Of a DNA stretch of 64,000 nt, positions 16,472-25,935 are shown in pieces; position 1 is the stretch's first letter; each line of letters begins with the position of its first letter. A program made the position numbers and the translations under genes. The stretch lies in NCBI GenBank assembly GCA_910586765.1, contig CAJUJJ010000001.1:1-64000 (forward strand), given 5' to 3'. This DNA is from an uncultured Clostridia bacterium. Lineage in GTDB: Bacteria; Bacillota; Clostridia; Lachnospirales; Anaerotignaceae. The notes below the pieces were generated by a model. It was given only the letters and a program-made list of their open reading frames with translations. It was not told where the DNA came from and made no database searches.

Positions 16472-19111
16472 TTATTTTTTCATTTGTGTTAATCTTTCTT
16501 CTACCTGTGCTAACATTGCTCTATATTTTACTTCTTTTGCTTTTTCTTCTTCAATTACTTTTTCTGGTGCTTTCGCAACAAATCCTTCATTGCTTAATTT
16601 TTTTACAACTCTTTCAATTTCTTTTTCCAGCTTTTCTTTTTCTTTTGTCAAACGCTCTACTTCTTTAGCAATGTCAACCAATTCTGCAAATGGCATATAT
16701 ATTACTGCATTATGAATTACAACAGAAACAGCGTCATCGCCTATATTATTTTTATCAGACTGTATGCACACATCACTTGCATAAGATAATGTTTTAAAGA
16801 ATACTTTTGATTTTTCAAATATATCTGCAATTTCATTATTTTCTGTTACTACAAACACTTGTGCTTTTTTAGAAGGTGCTACATTCATTTCTGCTCTAAT
16901 ATTACGGATACTTCTAACTGCTTCTTTTATTACATCAATTTCTTTTTCGTTTTCTGTAAATGCCCATTCTTGCTTAAATTCTGGCCACTGTGAAATCATA
17001 ATGCTTTCTTCTTCATTTTGTACATTCAAGAACAATTCTTCTGTAATAAAAGGCATATATGGATGAAGTAATTTTAATGCAGTAATCAATACTGTTTTTA
17101 ATGTCCAAAGTGCTGCAATTCTAGTATCATCTTCTTTATTATAAAGACGTGGTTTTACCATTTCAATATACCAGTCACAATATTCGTCCCACAAGAAATC
17201 ATGTACTTTTTGTGCTGCAATGCCCAGTTCATAGCCTTCCATATTTTCTTCTACATCTTTGGCTAATGTATTTACTTTGGAAAGTATCCATTTATCTGCT
17301 GATGTCAAATGAGAAGGCATTTCTTTTGGCAAATCTTCTTCCAAATTCATAAGCACAAAACGACAAGCATTCCACAATTTATTTAAGAAGTTTCTGCTAG
17401 CTTCTAATCTTTCCCAATAAAAACGCATATCATTTCCTGGTGCATTTCCTGTAATCAGCATCAATCTCAAAGCATCTGCACCATATTTTTCAATTACCTC
17501 TAATGGGTCAATGCCATTGCCCAATGATTTTGAGAATTTTCTTCCTTTGTCATCTCTTACCAAACCATGTATAAATACATCATGGAAAGGTGTTTCTTTC
17601 ATCCATTCCATACCAGAAAATGTCATTCTAACTACCCAGAAGAATATAATATCATATCCTGTTACCAATACACTTGTAGGATAAAAATGTTTTAAATCTT
17701 CCGCATTTTCATCAGGCCAGCCTAATGTAGAGAAAGGCCACAATGCAGAGGAGAACCATGTATCAAGTGCATCTTCATCTTGTGTCAATGAAGTGCAACC
17801 ACATTTTTCACATTTTTCTGGTGCTGTTTTAGAAACAGTAATATGACCACAGTCAGCACAATAATATGCTGGTATTCTATGTCCCCACCAAAGCTGGCGA
17901 GAAATACACCAATCTTTAATATTATCTAACCAATGCAAATATACTTTACCAAATCTATCTGGTATAAAACGAAGTGATTTATTTTTGTATATTTCAATCG
18001 CTGGTTTTGCTAATTCGTCCATTTTTACAAACCATTGTAATTTTATCATTGGTTCTACAACTTTATTACATCTTTCATGTGTACCAACAGCGTGTGTAAT
18101 ATCTTCAATTTTTACTAAATAGCCTTGTTCTTTTAATTCTGCAACAATTTTTTCTCTTGCTTCATATCTATCCATACCTTGATATTTTCCAGCATTTTCA
18201 TTCATAGTACCATCATCATTGAGTACATTAATTCTTTCCAAATTGTGGCGAACACCTACTTCAAAGTCATTAGGGTCATGTGCTGGTGTAATTTTTACGA
18301 CACCTGTACCAAATTCTCTATCTACATAACTATCTGCTACAATAGGAATTTCTTTTCCTACCAAAGGCAATATACATTTTTTACCTATAAGATGCTGGTA
18401 TCTTTCATCATCTGGGTGTACTGCTACTGCGGTATCTCCTAACATTGTTTCAGGACGTGTTGTAGCAAGAAGTAAATTTTCATCGCTTCCTACAATAGGA
18501 TAATTTACATGATAAAAATGTCCTGCGGTATCTACATGATTTACTTCTGCATCAGATATTGTAGTCTGGCACTCTGGACACCAGTTTACTATTTTTTCTC
18601 CTCTATAAACATATCCTTTTTCATACAGTCTAACAAATACTTCTAATACCGCATCAGAAAGACCTTCGTCCATAGTAAAGCGAACTCTTTCCCAGTCGCA
18701 AGAACTTCCTAATTTTTTAATCTGATTTAATATAATTCCGCCGTATTCCTCTTTCCAAGCCCATGCTCTTTCTAAAAAGCCCTCTCTACCGACATCAGCT
18801 TTTGTCAAACCTTCTTCTGTCATTTTTTGTACTACCTTTAATTCTGTTGATATACTTGCATGGTCAATACCTGGTAGCCATAATGTATTATAACCTGCCA
18901 TTCTTTTCCATCTAATCAATATATCTTGTATTGTATTATCTAATGCGTGTCCCATATGAAGCTGTCCTGTAATATTTGGTGGTGGCATAACAATACAATA
19001 TGGTTTTTTACTTTTGTCAATAATGGTATGAAAATACTTTTTTTCCATCCACTGTTCATATAAACGTTCTTCCACTATGGAAGGGTCGTAATTTTTTGCT
19101 AATTCTTTCAT
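16472..19111 (-). CDS. valS: Valyl-tRNA synthetase
   Basis: An 879-aa class I aminoacyl-tRNA synthetase that charges tRNA-Val. The HIGH-type motif is PPPNITGQLHMGHAL near residue 45 and the KMSKS-type motif is GRKFSKSLGNG near residue 515. The editing domain lies between them, and the C-terminal 65 residues form the Lys/Glu-rich coiled coil expected for ValRS. Length is normal. Expression is predicted to be controlled by the T-box leader directly upstream; a GGAGG lies before the ATG. Confidence 0.97.
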   Translation of the reverse strand: MKELAKNYDPSIVEERLYEQWMEKKYFHTIIDKSKKPYCIVMPPPNITGQLHMGHALDNTIQDILIRWKRMAGYNTLWLPGIDHASISTELKVVQKMTEEGLTKADVGREGFLERAWAWKEEYGGIILNQIKKLGSSCDWERVRFTMDEGLSDAVLEVFVRLYEKGYVYRGEKIVNWCPECQTTISDAEVNHVDTAGHFYHVNYPIVGSDENLLLATTRPETMLGDTAVAVHPDDERYQHLIGKKCILPLVGKEIPIVADSYVDREFGTGVVKITPAHDPNDFEVGVRHNLERINVLNDDGTMNENAGKYQGMDRYEAREKIVAELKEQGYLVKIEDITHAVGTHERCNKVVEPMIKLQWFVKMDELAKPAIEIYKNKSLRFIPDRFGKVYLHWLDNIKDWCISRQLWWGHRIPAYYCADCGHITVSKTAPEKCEKCGCTSLTQDEDALDTWFSSALWPFSTLGWPDENAEDLKHFYPTSVLVTGYDIIFFWVVRMTFSGMEWMKETPFHDVFIHGLVRDDKGRKFSKSLGNGIDPLEVIEKYGADALRLMLITGNAPGNDMRFYWERLEASRNFLNKLWNACRFVLMNLEEDLPKEMPSHLTSADKWILSKVNTLAKDVEENMEGYELGIAAQKVHDFLWDEYCDWYIEMVKPRLYNKEDDTRIAALWTLKTVLITALKLLHPYMPFITEELFLNVQNEEESIMISQWPEFKQEWAFTENEKEIDVIKEAVRSIRNIRAEMNVAPSKKAQVFVVTENNEIADIFEKSKVFFKTLSYASDVCIQSDKNNIGDDAVSVVIHNAVIYMPFAELVDIAKEVERLTKEKEKLEKEIERVVKKLSNEGFVAKAPEKVIEEEKAKEVKYRAMLAQVEERLTQMKK

Positions 19112-19129
19112 TTGTTTTCCTCCTATACC

Positions 19130-19415
19130 TTCACGTTTGTTCTTTTTTATTAATTTTCAAAAAAAGAGCTTTCTATCCAATAAAGGACGAAAGCTCGTGG
19201 TACCACCTTTTTTTCTGTTTTTTCATTTTTTAAAAAACAGACACTCAAAAGTCTATAACGGGACAAAACGTTTTTGCTTACACACGAACATCGCTTCTGC
19301 AAAAAAGCTCCAAAGCTACCTTCTCTATTTCCATACTGAAAAACTTACAGCATTTGTTTTTCTCTCTGAAAGCTGGAATATAGATACTCCTCTTTTTCTT
19401 TGCTTTTTTCTTAAT
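19130..19415 (-). promoter_or_regulatory. T-box riboswitch leader of valS
   Basis: On the minus strand the leader carries the conserved T-box sequence AAAGGTGGTACCACGAG (plus-strand 19194-19210). It overlaps a terminator with stem GAGCTTTC (19189-19196) / GAAAGCTC (19166-19173) and a seven-base U-run (19159-19165). Uncharged tRNA-Val would pair with the T-box and specifier loop and favour the antiterminator. The valine specifier codon in stem I was not assigned with confidence. Confidence 0.92.
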
Positions 19416-19419
19416 ACAA

Positions 19420-19448
19420 ATTTTATTAAACCTTTTCGATTTTGTCAA
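19420..19448 (-). promoter_or_regulatory. Promoter of the valS T-box leader
   Basis: On the minus strand, a perfect TTGACA (plus 19443-19448), a 17-bp spacer and TAAAAT (plus 19420-19425). It lies about 300 nt upstream of valS and precedes the T-box. Confidence 0.75.
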
Positions 19449-19495
19449 CATCTTTTTCCACAACAATGTGCACAAAATGGAAAATTAGTACAACA

Positions 19496-20638
19496 TTACT
19501 CCATTCCCTTTTGATACTTAGATATATTCAACAATATTCCTATCATAGACATAGCGATTGCTAATGAAGTACCGCCATAACTTACAAAAGGAAGCGGTTG
19601 ACCTGTATTTGGTATTGTATTTGTTGTAACAGCAATATTAATAATACTCTGAAAAGCAATTTGTGCTGTAATGCCTGTTGCTACCAAACTTCCGAACTGG
19701 TCTTGTGCATTCATAGCAATTTTAATACCACGCCATACCAATATTGCAAAAAGCAGTATAATTAGTGCTGCTCCCAACATTCCCAATTCTTCCGCAATAA
19801 TAGCAAATATAATGTCATTATATGCCTCTGGTAAAAATGTTTTTTGCCTGCTCTGTCCAAGTCCTAATCCAAATAGTCCCCCAGAAGCCAAAGCATAAAG
19901 TCCTTGTATAATTTGGTATCCTTTATCCGTTGGGTCTGAAAAAGGGTCTAACCATATTTGTATACGTGTCAAACGGTATCTTAAACCTGGAAGTAATATC
20001 GCAATCGCTCCTGCACCTACCACAGGCCCACTAATATAAGCAAAATATTTTACATCAAATCCTGCTGCAAAAAGTATTGTTCCTCCTATTAAAGCCAAAA
20101 GTAAAGCTGTACTAAAATTTGTAATTGCAATCATAGCACAAGGAATTGCCGCAACAGCCAGACACTTTGCAAAACCTGTAAAATCTTTTAAATATTCTTT
20201 ATGTATACATATAAAATGTGCTAAAAACAATGTTGTTGTTATTTTTACAATTTCAGAAGGTTGAAATCCCCAAAGCCATCTTTTTTGTCCATTTGCTACT
20301 GTACCAAAAGGTATCAGCAACAACAGCAATATACAACCTATAATATATGCTGGTAATGTAAAACGCCTTAAATGTCTATAAGGGAAATTTGCCATAATAA
20401 ACATACCTACAAATCCTAATAGCCCATTTCGAAATTGTTTTTTTACAAAATAAAGCATATCATTATTAAAATCATCTGTTGTCATTGCTTTATAATAGCT
20501 GGAGCTAAATATCATTACAATGCCAAACAATACCAATAATATTACCACAAAAAGTACCATATAGTCATAAGATGCTCTTGTTGGTTTCTTTTTTACTGTT
20601 GTTGTTTTTCTTTTTTTAGCCACAGAGGCTTCCGCCAT
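19496..20638 (-). CDS. ftsW: FtsW/SpoVE-family lipid II polymerase
   Basis: A SEDS-family membrane protein of 380 aa with about ten transmembrane helices. Signatures include FQPSEIVKI and the C-terminal FVSYGGTSLAIAMSMIG. SEDS proteins polymerise lipid II together with a class B PBP at the septum. Its place after murD corresponds to spoVE in Bacillus, so it may serve vegetative division, spore cortex synthesis, or both. The start is set at ATG 20638 (MAEAS), because AAGAGG lies 8 nt before it; the GTG at 20647 is too close to that site. The N-terminus is basic (KKRKTTTVKKK). murG, ftsQ and ftsZ do not follow. Confidence 0.9.
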   Translation of the reverse strand: MAEASVAKKRKTTTVKKKPTRASYDYMVLFVVILLVLFGIVMIFSSSYYKAMTTDDFNNDMLYFVKKQFRNGLLGFVGMFIMANFPYRHLRRFTLPAYIIGCILLLLLIPFGTVANGQKRWLWGFQPSEIVKITTTLFLAHFICIHKEYLKDFTGFAKCLAVAAIPCAMIAITNFSTALLLALIGGTILFAAGFDVKYFAYISGPVVGAGAIAILLPGLRYRLTRIQIWLDPFSDPTDKGYQIIQGLYALASGGLFGLGLGQSRQKTFLPEAYNDIIFAIIAEELGMLGAALIILLFAILVWRGIKIAMNAQDQFGSLVATGITAQIAFQSIINIAVTTNTIPNTGQPLPFVSYGGTSLAIAMSMIGILLNISKYQKGME

Positions 20639-20653
20639 ATAACACACCTCTTT

Positions 20654-22018
20654 TTACTTTATATACGATTTTACTAACTCCTTAAATAAATCCCCTCTTT
20701 GTTCATAATTGTCAAACATTCCCCAACTTGCACAGGCTGGAGAAAGTAATACACAATCTCCTCTTTCTGCTTTGTCATGACACAATTTTACTGCTTGCTC
20801 AAATGTTTCACATTTCGAAATTGCTGTAAATCCTGCCTCTATTGCTTCCCTTTCAATTTGCTCTGCTGTCACACCAATTAACACAAGATGTTTTACTCTG
20901 CCTTTAAAAAGTTTTACCCAATCTGCAAAGGATACCCCTTTATCATATCCTCCGCCAATAAGTACAATAGGACGTTTCATTGCTAACACTGCTCTAATAG
21001 AGGCATCTGTATTTGTTCCTTTAGAGTCATTATAATATTCTACATCATCTATTGTTGCTACATATTCTATTCTATGCTCTACCCCTGCAAATTCTTTCGT
21101 AATTTTTATAATTTTTTGCAAAGGAACACCAGCACAAATAGCAATGGCACAAGCTGCCATAACATTTTCATAATTGTGTATGCCTAATAATTTCAATTCA
21201 TCTACATGAAATAATGTTTCGTTTATATTTTGCCAGCAAACTTTTATATACCCATCTTTCAAATAAATACCTTCTTTTAAAACAGTTTGACTGCTAAAGA
21301 AAAATACTTTTGATTTTGTTTTTTCTGCCATAGCCTTACAAAAGCTATCTTCCCAATTTAATATACAATAATCGCTTTCTGTTTGTTTCTGCCATACTCT
21401 TTCTTTCATAGCAACATAAACTTCCATTGTTTTATGTCTATTTAAGTGGTCTGGTGTAATATTCAGTACAGCACTGATTTTAGGGTGGAAAGTATGTGCT
21501 TTTTCCATTTGGAAACTACTTATTTCTGCTACAACCCAGTTATCACTTTTTAAACTTTCTACTTTTTCACTGTATGGCACACCAATATTACCTACTACTG
21601 CTGTATTTTGATATTCTGCTTTTAATATTTCTCCTACTAATGTTGTTGTTGTTGTTTTTCCATTTGTTCCTGTAATAGCAATAACAGGACATGGCGTCAT
21701 AGTATAAGCAAGTTCTACTTCACTCCATACAGTAATATTATTTTTTTCTGCTTTTTCTAAAAAAGGTAAATCACAAGGCACTCCAGGACTTAATACAATC
21801 AAATCTTGTTCTAATACAATATCATCTGGATTTTTACCTGTATACAATACAATTCCTTTTTTTTCTAAATCCTCTAAATCTGTAATTTCATTTAATTCTT
21901 CTCTTTTTTTTAAATCCTGTAATGTAACAGAAGCTCCCTTTTTACAAAGCAATTCCGCTGCTGCAATGCCGCTTCTTGCCATACCACAAACAAGTACATT
22001 TTTTCCTTTATATTCCAA
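20654..22018 (-). CDS. murD: UDP-N-acetylmuramoyl-L-alanine--D-glutamate ligase
   Basis: A 454-aa Mur ligase that adds D-Glu to UDP-MurNAc-L-Ala in the cytoplasm. The N-terminal Rossmann motif VCGMARSGIAAAELL and the ATP loop ITGTNGKTTTTTLVGEIL are clear. The Mur-ligase histidine segment NITPDHLNRH and the C-terminal YNDSKGTNTDA, typical of MurD, are present. It starts with TTG behind AGAAGGG. It sits 15 bp after mraY in the dcw operon. Confidence 0.95.
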   Translation of the reverse strand: MEYKGKNVLVCGMARSGIAAAELLCKKGASVTLQDLKKREELNEITDLEDLEKKGIVLYTGKNPDDIVLEQDLIVLSPGVPCDLPFLEKAEKNNITVWSEVELAYTMTPCPVIAITGTNGKTTTTTLVGEILKAEYQNTAVVGNIGVPYSEKVESLKSDNWVVAEISSFQMEKAHTFHPKISAVLNITPDHLNRHKTMEVYVAMKERVWQKQTESDYCILNWEDSFCKAMAEKTKSKVFFFSSQTVLKEGIYLKDGYIKVCWQNINETLFHVDELKLLGIHNYENVMAACAIAICAGVPLQKIIKITKEFAGVEHRIEYVATIDDVEYYNDSKGTNTDASIRAVLAMKRPIVLIGGGYDKGVSFADWVKLFKGRVKHLVLIGVTAEQIEREAIEAGFTAISKCETFEQAVKLCHDKAERGDCVLLSPACASWGMFDNYEQRGDLFKELVKSYIK

Positions 22019-22033
22019 TGAAAACCCTTCTTT

Positions 22034-23011
22034 CTATGCCACAAACAAATATCGACAAGCTAAAAATGCTATCAAACAAAGCATTGTAGTAATTACATAA
22101 AATACAGTTACTACTTTTGTTTCACTCCAGCCGCACAATTCAAAATGATGATGAATTGGTGCCATTTTGAAAAAACGCTTTCCGCCTGTCTTTTTAAAAT
22201 ATACTACCTGTATCATAACAGAAATGGACTCTAAAAGATATATAAATCCTACTATCACAATAAATATAGGCATTTTCAGCAAAAATGCTGCTGCTGCAAC
22301 AAATCCACCTAATGCAAGAGAACCTGTGTCCCCCATAAATACCCTCGCTGGATACGCATTAAATATCAAAAAGGCAAGCAATGCACCTATAACACCTCCA
22401 CAAACAGGCAATATTGTACTTCCTGCTCCCCAAGATACCAACATAAAAAAAACAGCTACAATCAGTGTTACACCACCTGCTAATCCGTCTAAACCATCTG
22501 TTAAATTTACACCATTAACAGTACCTAATATAGCTACTATTAAAAATGGTACAAAAGCAATGCCTAAATCAATTGTCATACCTTTTGTAAATGGTATATA
22601 AATTGCTGTTCCTAAATTAGATTGATAGAGATACCAAGCAAATAAGGCAGTAATCACAAGCTGCCCCACTATTTTCTGCATAGGTTTCAGCCCTAAAGAA
22701 CGTTTTTTTACAACTTTAATATAATCGTCTATATAGCCTATTATACCAAATCCCAATGTTACAAGTACAACAGCTATACCATCATAATTCTCTTTTAAAA
22801 AGAAAACACTGCCTCCACAAAATGCAATCAATATTGCAATGCCCCCCATAGTAGGTGTACCTTGTTTTTTTAAATGGCTTTCAGGGCCATCATCTCTTTC
22901 TGTCTGTCCGTATTTCATTTTATGCAATATTGGTATAAGTATAGGACAAAGTATTACCCCTATTACAAATGCAATGATAATTGCATAAATCCCTTGTATC
23001 AACTGTTCCAA
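22034..23011 (-). CDS. mraY: Phospho-N-acetylmuramoyl-pentapeptide transferase
   Basis: A 325-aa polytopic membrane enzyme that makes lipid I from undecaprenyl phosphate and UDP-MurNAc-pentapeptide. Diagnostic motifs are GYIDDYIKV, NLTDGLDGLA, FMGDTGSLALGG and APIHHHFEL. About ten transmembrane helices are visible. It starts with TTG, with the GGGGTG ribosome-binding site lying in the end of murF. Confidence 0.96.
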   Translation of the reverse strand: MEQLIQGIYAIIIAFVIGVILCPILIPILHKMKYGQTERDDGPESHLKKQGTPTMGGIAILIAFCGGSVFFLKENYDGIAVVLVTLGFGIIGYIDDYIKVVKKRSLGLKPMQKIVGQLVITALFAWYLYQSNLGTAIYIPFTKGMTIDLGIAFVPFLIVAILGTVNGVNLTDGLDGLAGGVTLIVAVFFMLVSWGAGSTILPVCGGVIGALLAFLIFNAYPARVFMGDTGSLALGGFVAAAAFLLKMPIFIVIVGFIYLLESISVMIQVVYFKKTGGKRFFKMAPIHHHFELCGWSETKVVTVFYVITTMLCLIAFLACRYLFVA

Positions 23012-23014
23012 AAT

Positions 23015-24388
23015 CTATTTCACCCCTTGTAATTTTTCCGCTGTTTTTTCAAACTGTTTACTTCTTGAAGCCTTTATTAAAACAGTGTCCCCCTCTTTCA
23101 ATAAAGAAATTCCATTTTGCCAAAAATCTTGTTGTGTATCAAAATGGTATACTTCTTTTGTACCTTTTTGTTTGGCACTTTCATTATAAATATCTGCTAC
23201 TTCTCCTATTGAAATCAATACATCAATATTTTTTTCTGCTACATATTCTCCAACTTCTTTGTGCATTTGTGTTTGGTTTTCTCCTAATTCTCCCATAAAA
23301 CCTAATATAGCAACTTTTCTGCCTTGCGCCGCTGCTAAAACATCTAGTGATGACTTCATAGAAACAGGATTTGCATTGTATGTATCATTTATAATTGTAA
23401 AACCATTCGCTTTTACAATATTCATACGCATCTTTGTAGGCACAAATGATGCTATCCCTTTTTGAATTTGCTCCAATGTCAAACCTAGTTCTAAACCAAC
23501 AGCAGTTGCTGCTAGTGTATTCATTACCATATGTTCCCCAGGTACATTAATATTTGCTTTAAATATTCCTTTTGCAGTATGCACATCACAAGTAATTGCT
23601 TCTACACCATAAATTTCAATATTATCTGCATAAATTCCTTTTTTATTTTCTATGCCATACCATATAATATTTTGTTTTATTTTTCCTTCTAATGTTTGCA
23701 GTTTATCATTGTCTGAATTAAGTATAGCAATTCCTTTTTCATTCATACCATCAAATATTTCACTTTTTGCTTTTAATATGCCATCTCTATCTCCTAACAT
23801 TTCTATATGTGCTACACCAACATTTGTAATGACTGCAATATTTGGTTTTGCAGCTATAGAAAGATTATGTATTTCTCCAAAACTGTTCATACCCATTTCT
23901 AATACTGCTACATCATGTTGCCTTGTCATTTGTGCCGCCATAAGAGGCATACCTATATTTGTATTATAATTTCCTGCTGTTTTAAATACACAATATTTTT
24001 GTTCCAAAACAGAAGCAATCATATCCTTTGTTGTTGTTTTTCCTACACTTCCCGTAACTGCTACAACAGGTATAGACAATTTTTTTATAATATATTCTGC
24101 TAAACATAACATTGCTTTTACAACACTTTTGACATGAATAGCATATTGTCCTTGTTTTATATCACAGTCTTTTTCACAAAAACAGCATACTGCTCCTGCT
24201 TCAAATGCTTTTTGTATAAAATCATGTCCATCTACTTTTGCCCCTATTATAGGAGCAAATATATCACCTGTATTTACTTTTCGGGAGTCGCTTTGTAATC
24301 CTATGGCTTTTTTCTGTAATCCTTCTGTATCACCTAAAAAAGTTCCATTTACAATTTTTGTTACTTTTTCCAATGTTATCGCTATCAT
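23015..24388 (-). CDS. murF: UDP-N-acetylmuramoyl-tripeptide--D-alanyl-D-alanine ligase
   Basis: A 457-aa Mur ligase that adds D-Ala-D-Ala to the tripeptide precursor. The ATP loop is VTGSVGKTTTKDMIASVL, and NTNIGMPLMAA, VLEMGMNSFGEI and NDTYNANPVSMKS are typical of MurF. Its ATG overlaps the murE stop (ATGA), implying translational coupling. Confidence 0.95.
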   Translation of the reverse strand: MIAITLEKVTKIVNGTFLGDTEGLQKKAIGLQSDSRKVNTGDIFAPIIGAKVDGHDFIQKAFEAGAVCCFCEKDCDIKQGQYAIHVKSVVKAMLCLAEYIIKKLSIPVVAVTGSVGKTTTKDMIASVLEQKYCVFKTAGNYNTNIGMPLMAAQMTRQHDVAVLEMGMNSFGEIHNLSIAAKPNIAVITNVGVAHIEMLGDRDGILKAKSEIFDGMNEKGIAILNSDNDKLQTLEGKIKQNIIWYGIENKKGIYADNIEIYGVEAITCDVHTAKGIFKANINVPGEHMVMNTLAATAVGLELGLTLEQIQKGIASFVPTKMRMNIVKANGFTIINDTYNANPVSMKSSLDVLAAAQGRKVAILGFMGELGENQTQMHKEVGEYVAEKNIDVLISIGEVADIYNESAKQKGTKEVYHFDTQQDFWQNGISLLKEGDTVLIKASRSKQFEKTAEKLQGVK

Positions 24389-25836
24389 AAGGCGTCGCCT
24401 CCAAAAGCCTTTTTTACTTCTTCTACATCATCAAAATGTATTGTTTTATCTGCAAAAATTTGATAGTTTTCATGTCCTTTTCCTGCAATAACAATCAAAT
24501 CTCCTTTTTGGCCATATTCTACTGCATGGCAAATGGCTTTCCTTCTATCTACCAATTTGATATACTCACAATTTGTTTTTTTCATGCCTACTTCCACATC
24601 ATCTAATATAGAAGCTGGGTTTTCTGTTCTAGGATTATCTGATGTAATAATACAATAGTCTGACAAATTCCCTGCAATTTCTCCCATAATAGGTCTTTTT
24701 GTTTTATCTCTATCACCGCCACAACCAAAAACTGTAATAATTTTACCTTTTACAAATTCTTTTGCTGTTTTTAATATATTTTCCAATCCATCTGGTGTAT
24801 GAGCATAATCTACAATAGCATTTGCTTTATTGCTTTTTATTGTTTGAAATCTTCCTGCAACTCCAGTATTGTTATTTAGTCCTGCAATAATGTCTTCCAT
24901 AGCAATGCCCATAAATATACAAGCACCAATTGCACCTAAAGCATTATAAATGCTAAATCTACCAGGTGTATGTAGTGATACAGCATATTGCTTATTATTA
25001 TAACACAATGTAAATTTTACGCCGTCTGCTGATATATCAATCTCCTTTGCTATAATATCCGCCTGATTATCTATGCCAAATGTCAACACTTCTCCTTTGG
25101 CATTTTGTTTCATAAATTCTCCTGCTTCATCATCTATATTGATAACACTTTTATCACTTCTTTGAAAAAGCAATGATTTTGCTATTTTATAATTCTCCAT
25201 TGTTTTATGATAGTCCAAATGGTCTTGTGTTAAATTTGTAAAAATACCAATATTGTATTGTATACCATCTACTCTATGCAAATCAAGAGAATGAGAAGAT
25301 ACTTCCATTACAACATCTGTCACATTTTCTTTTTTCATTTGATAAAATAATTCCTGTAACTCCAAAGATTCTGGTGTTGTTCTTTCTGTATGAAGCACTT
25401 TTTCGCCAATACGATTTTCAATCGTTCCTACGATGCCTACTTTATGCCCAATACTATCTAATACAGATTTTATAAGATATGTCGTTGTTGTTTTACCATT
25501 TGTTCCTGTTACACCAATTACATTCATACTGTCACAAGGGTGTTTATAATAATTTGCAGAAAGCAATGCCAATGCCTGACGTGTATTTGAAGTTTGCAAT
25601 ATTGTTACATTTTTATTATCTGATTGTATTTCTTTTTCACAAAGTATTACTGTTGCTCCTGCTTCTATTGCCTTTTGCGCATATTTATGACCATCTGTTT
25701 GAAATCCTGTAATACACACAAATAAATCCCCTTTTTGTACCTTTCTGGAGTCATATGCTATCGCATTAATTTCTTTTTCTTCTTCTCCATATAACAATTT
25801 ATACTCTATATTTTTCAATAATGTCGAAAGTATCAT
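24385..25836 (-). CDS. murE: UDP-N-acetylmuramoyl-L-alanyl-D-glutamate--meso-diaminopimelate ligase
   Basis: A 483-aa Mur ligase adding the third stem-peptide residue. The ATP loop VTGTNGKTTTTYLI and the segment EVSSHSLDLHRV are typical. The substrate-binding motif TSDNPRTENP carries DNPR, the signature of meso-DAP-adding enzymes, so the wall is predicted to contain meso-DAP. AAGGAGG precedes the ATG. Confidence 0.96.
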   Translation of the reverse strand: MILSTLLKNIEYKLLYGEEEKEINAIAYDSRKVQKGDLFVCITGFQTDGHKYAQKAIEAGATVILCEKEIQSDNKNVTILQTSNTRQALALLSANYYKHPCDSMNVIGVTGTNGKTTTTYLIKSVLDSIGHKVGIVGTIENRIGEKVLHTERTTPESLELQELFYQMKKENVTDVVMEVSSHSLDLHRVDGIQYNIGIFTNLTQDHLDYHKTMENYKIAKSLLFQRSDKSVINIDDEAGEFMKQNAKGEVLTFGIDNQADIIAKEIDISADGVKFTLCYNNKQYAVSLHTPGRFSIYNALGAIGACIFMGIAMEDIIAGLNNNTGVAGRFQTIKSNKANAIVDYAHTPDGLENILKTAKEFVKGKIITVFGCGGDRDKTKRPIMGEIAGNLSDYCIITSDNPRTENPASILDDVEVGMKKTNCEYIKLVDRRKAICHAVEYGQKGDLIVIAGKGHENYQIFADKTIHFDDVEEVKKAFGGDAL

Positions 25837-25935
25837 GTGTTTTTATCCTCCTTTATGCTGTTGCAACGGAATATCATATCGTTTTATTATAGCACAATTC
25901 TATAACATTACAAAAGATTTTTTACAATGTATTTC

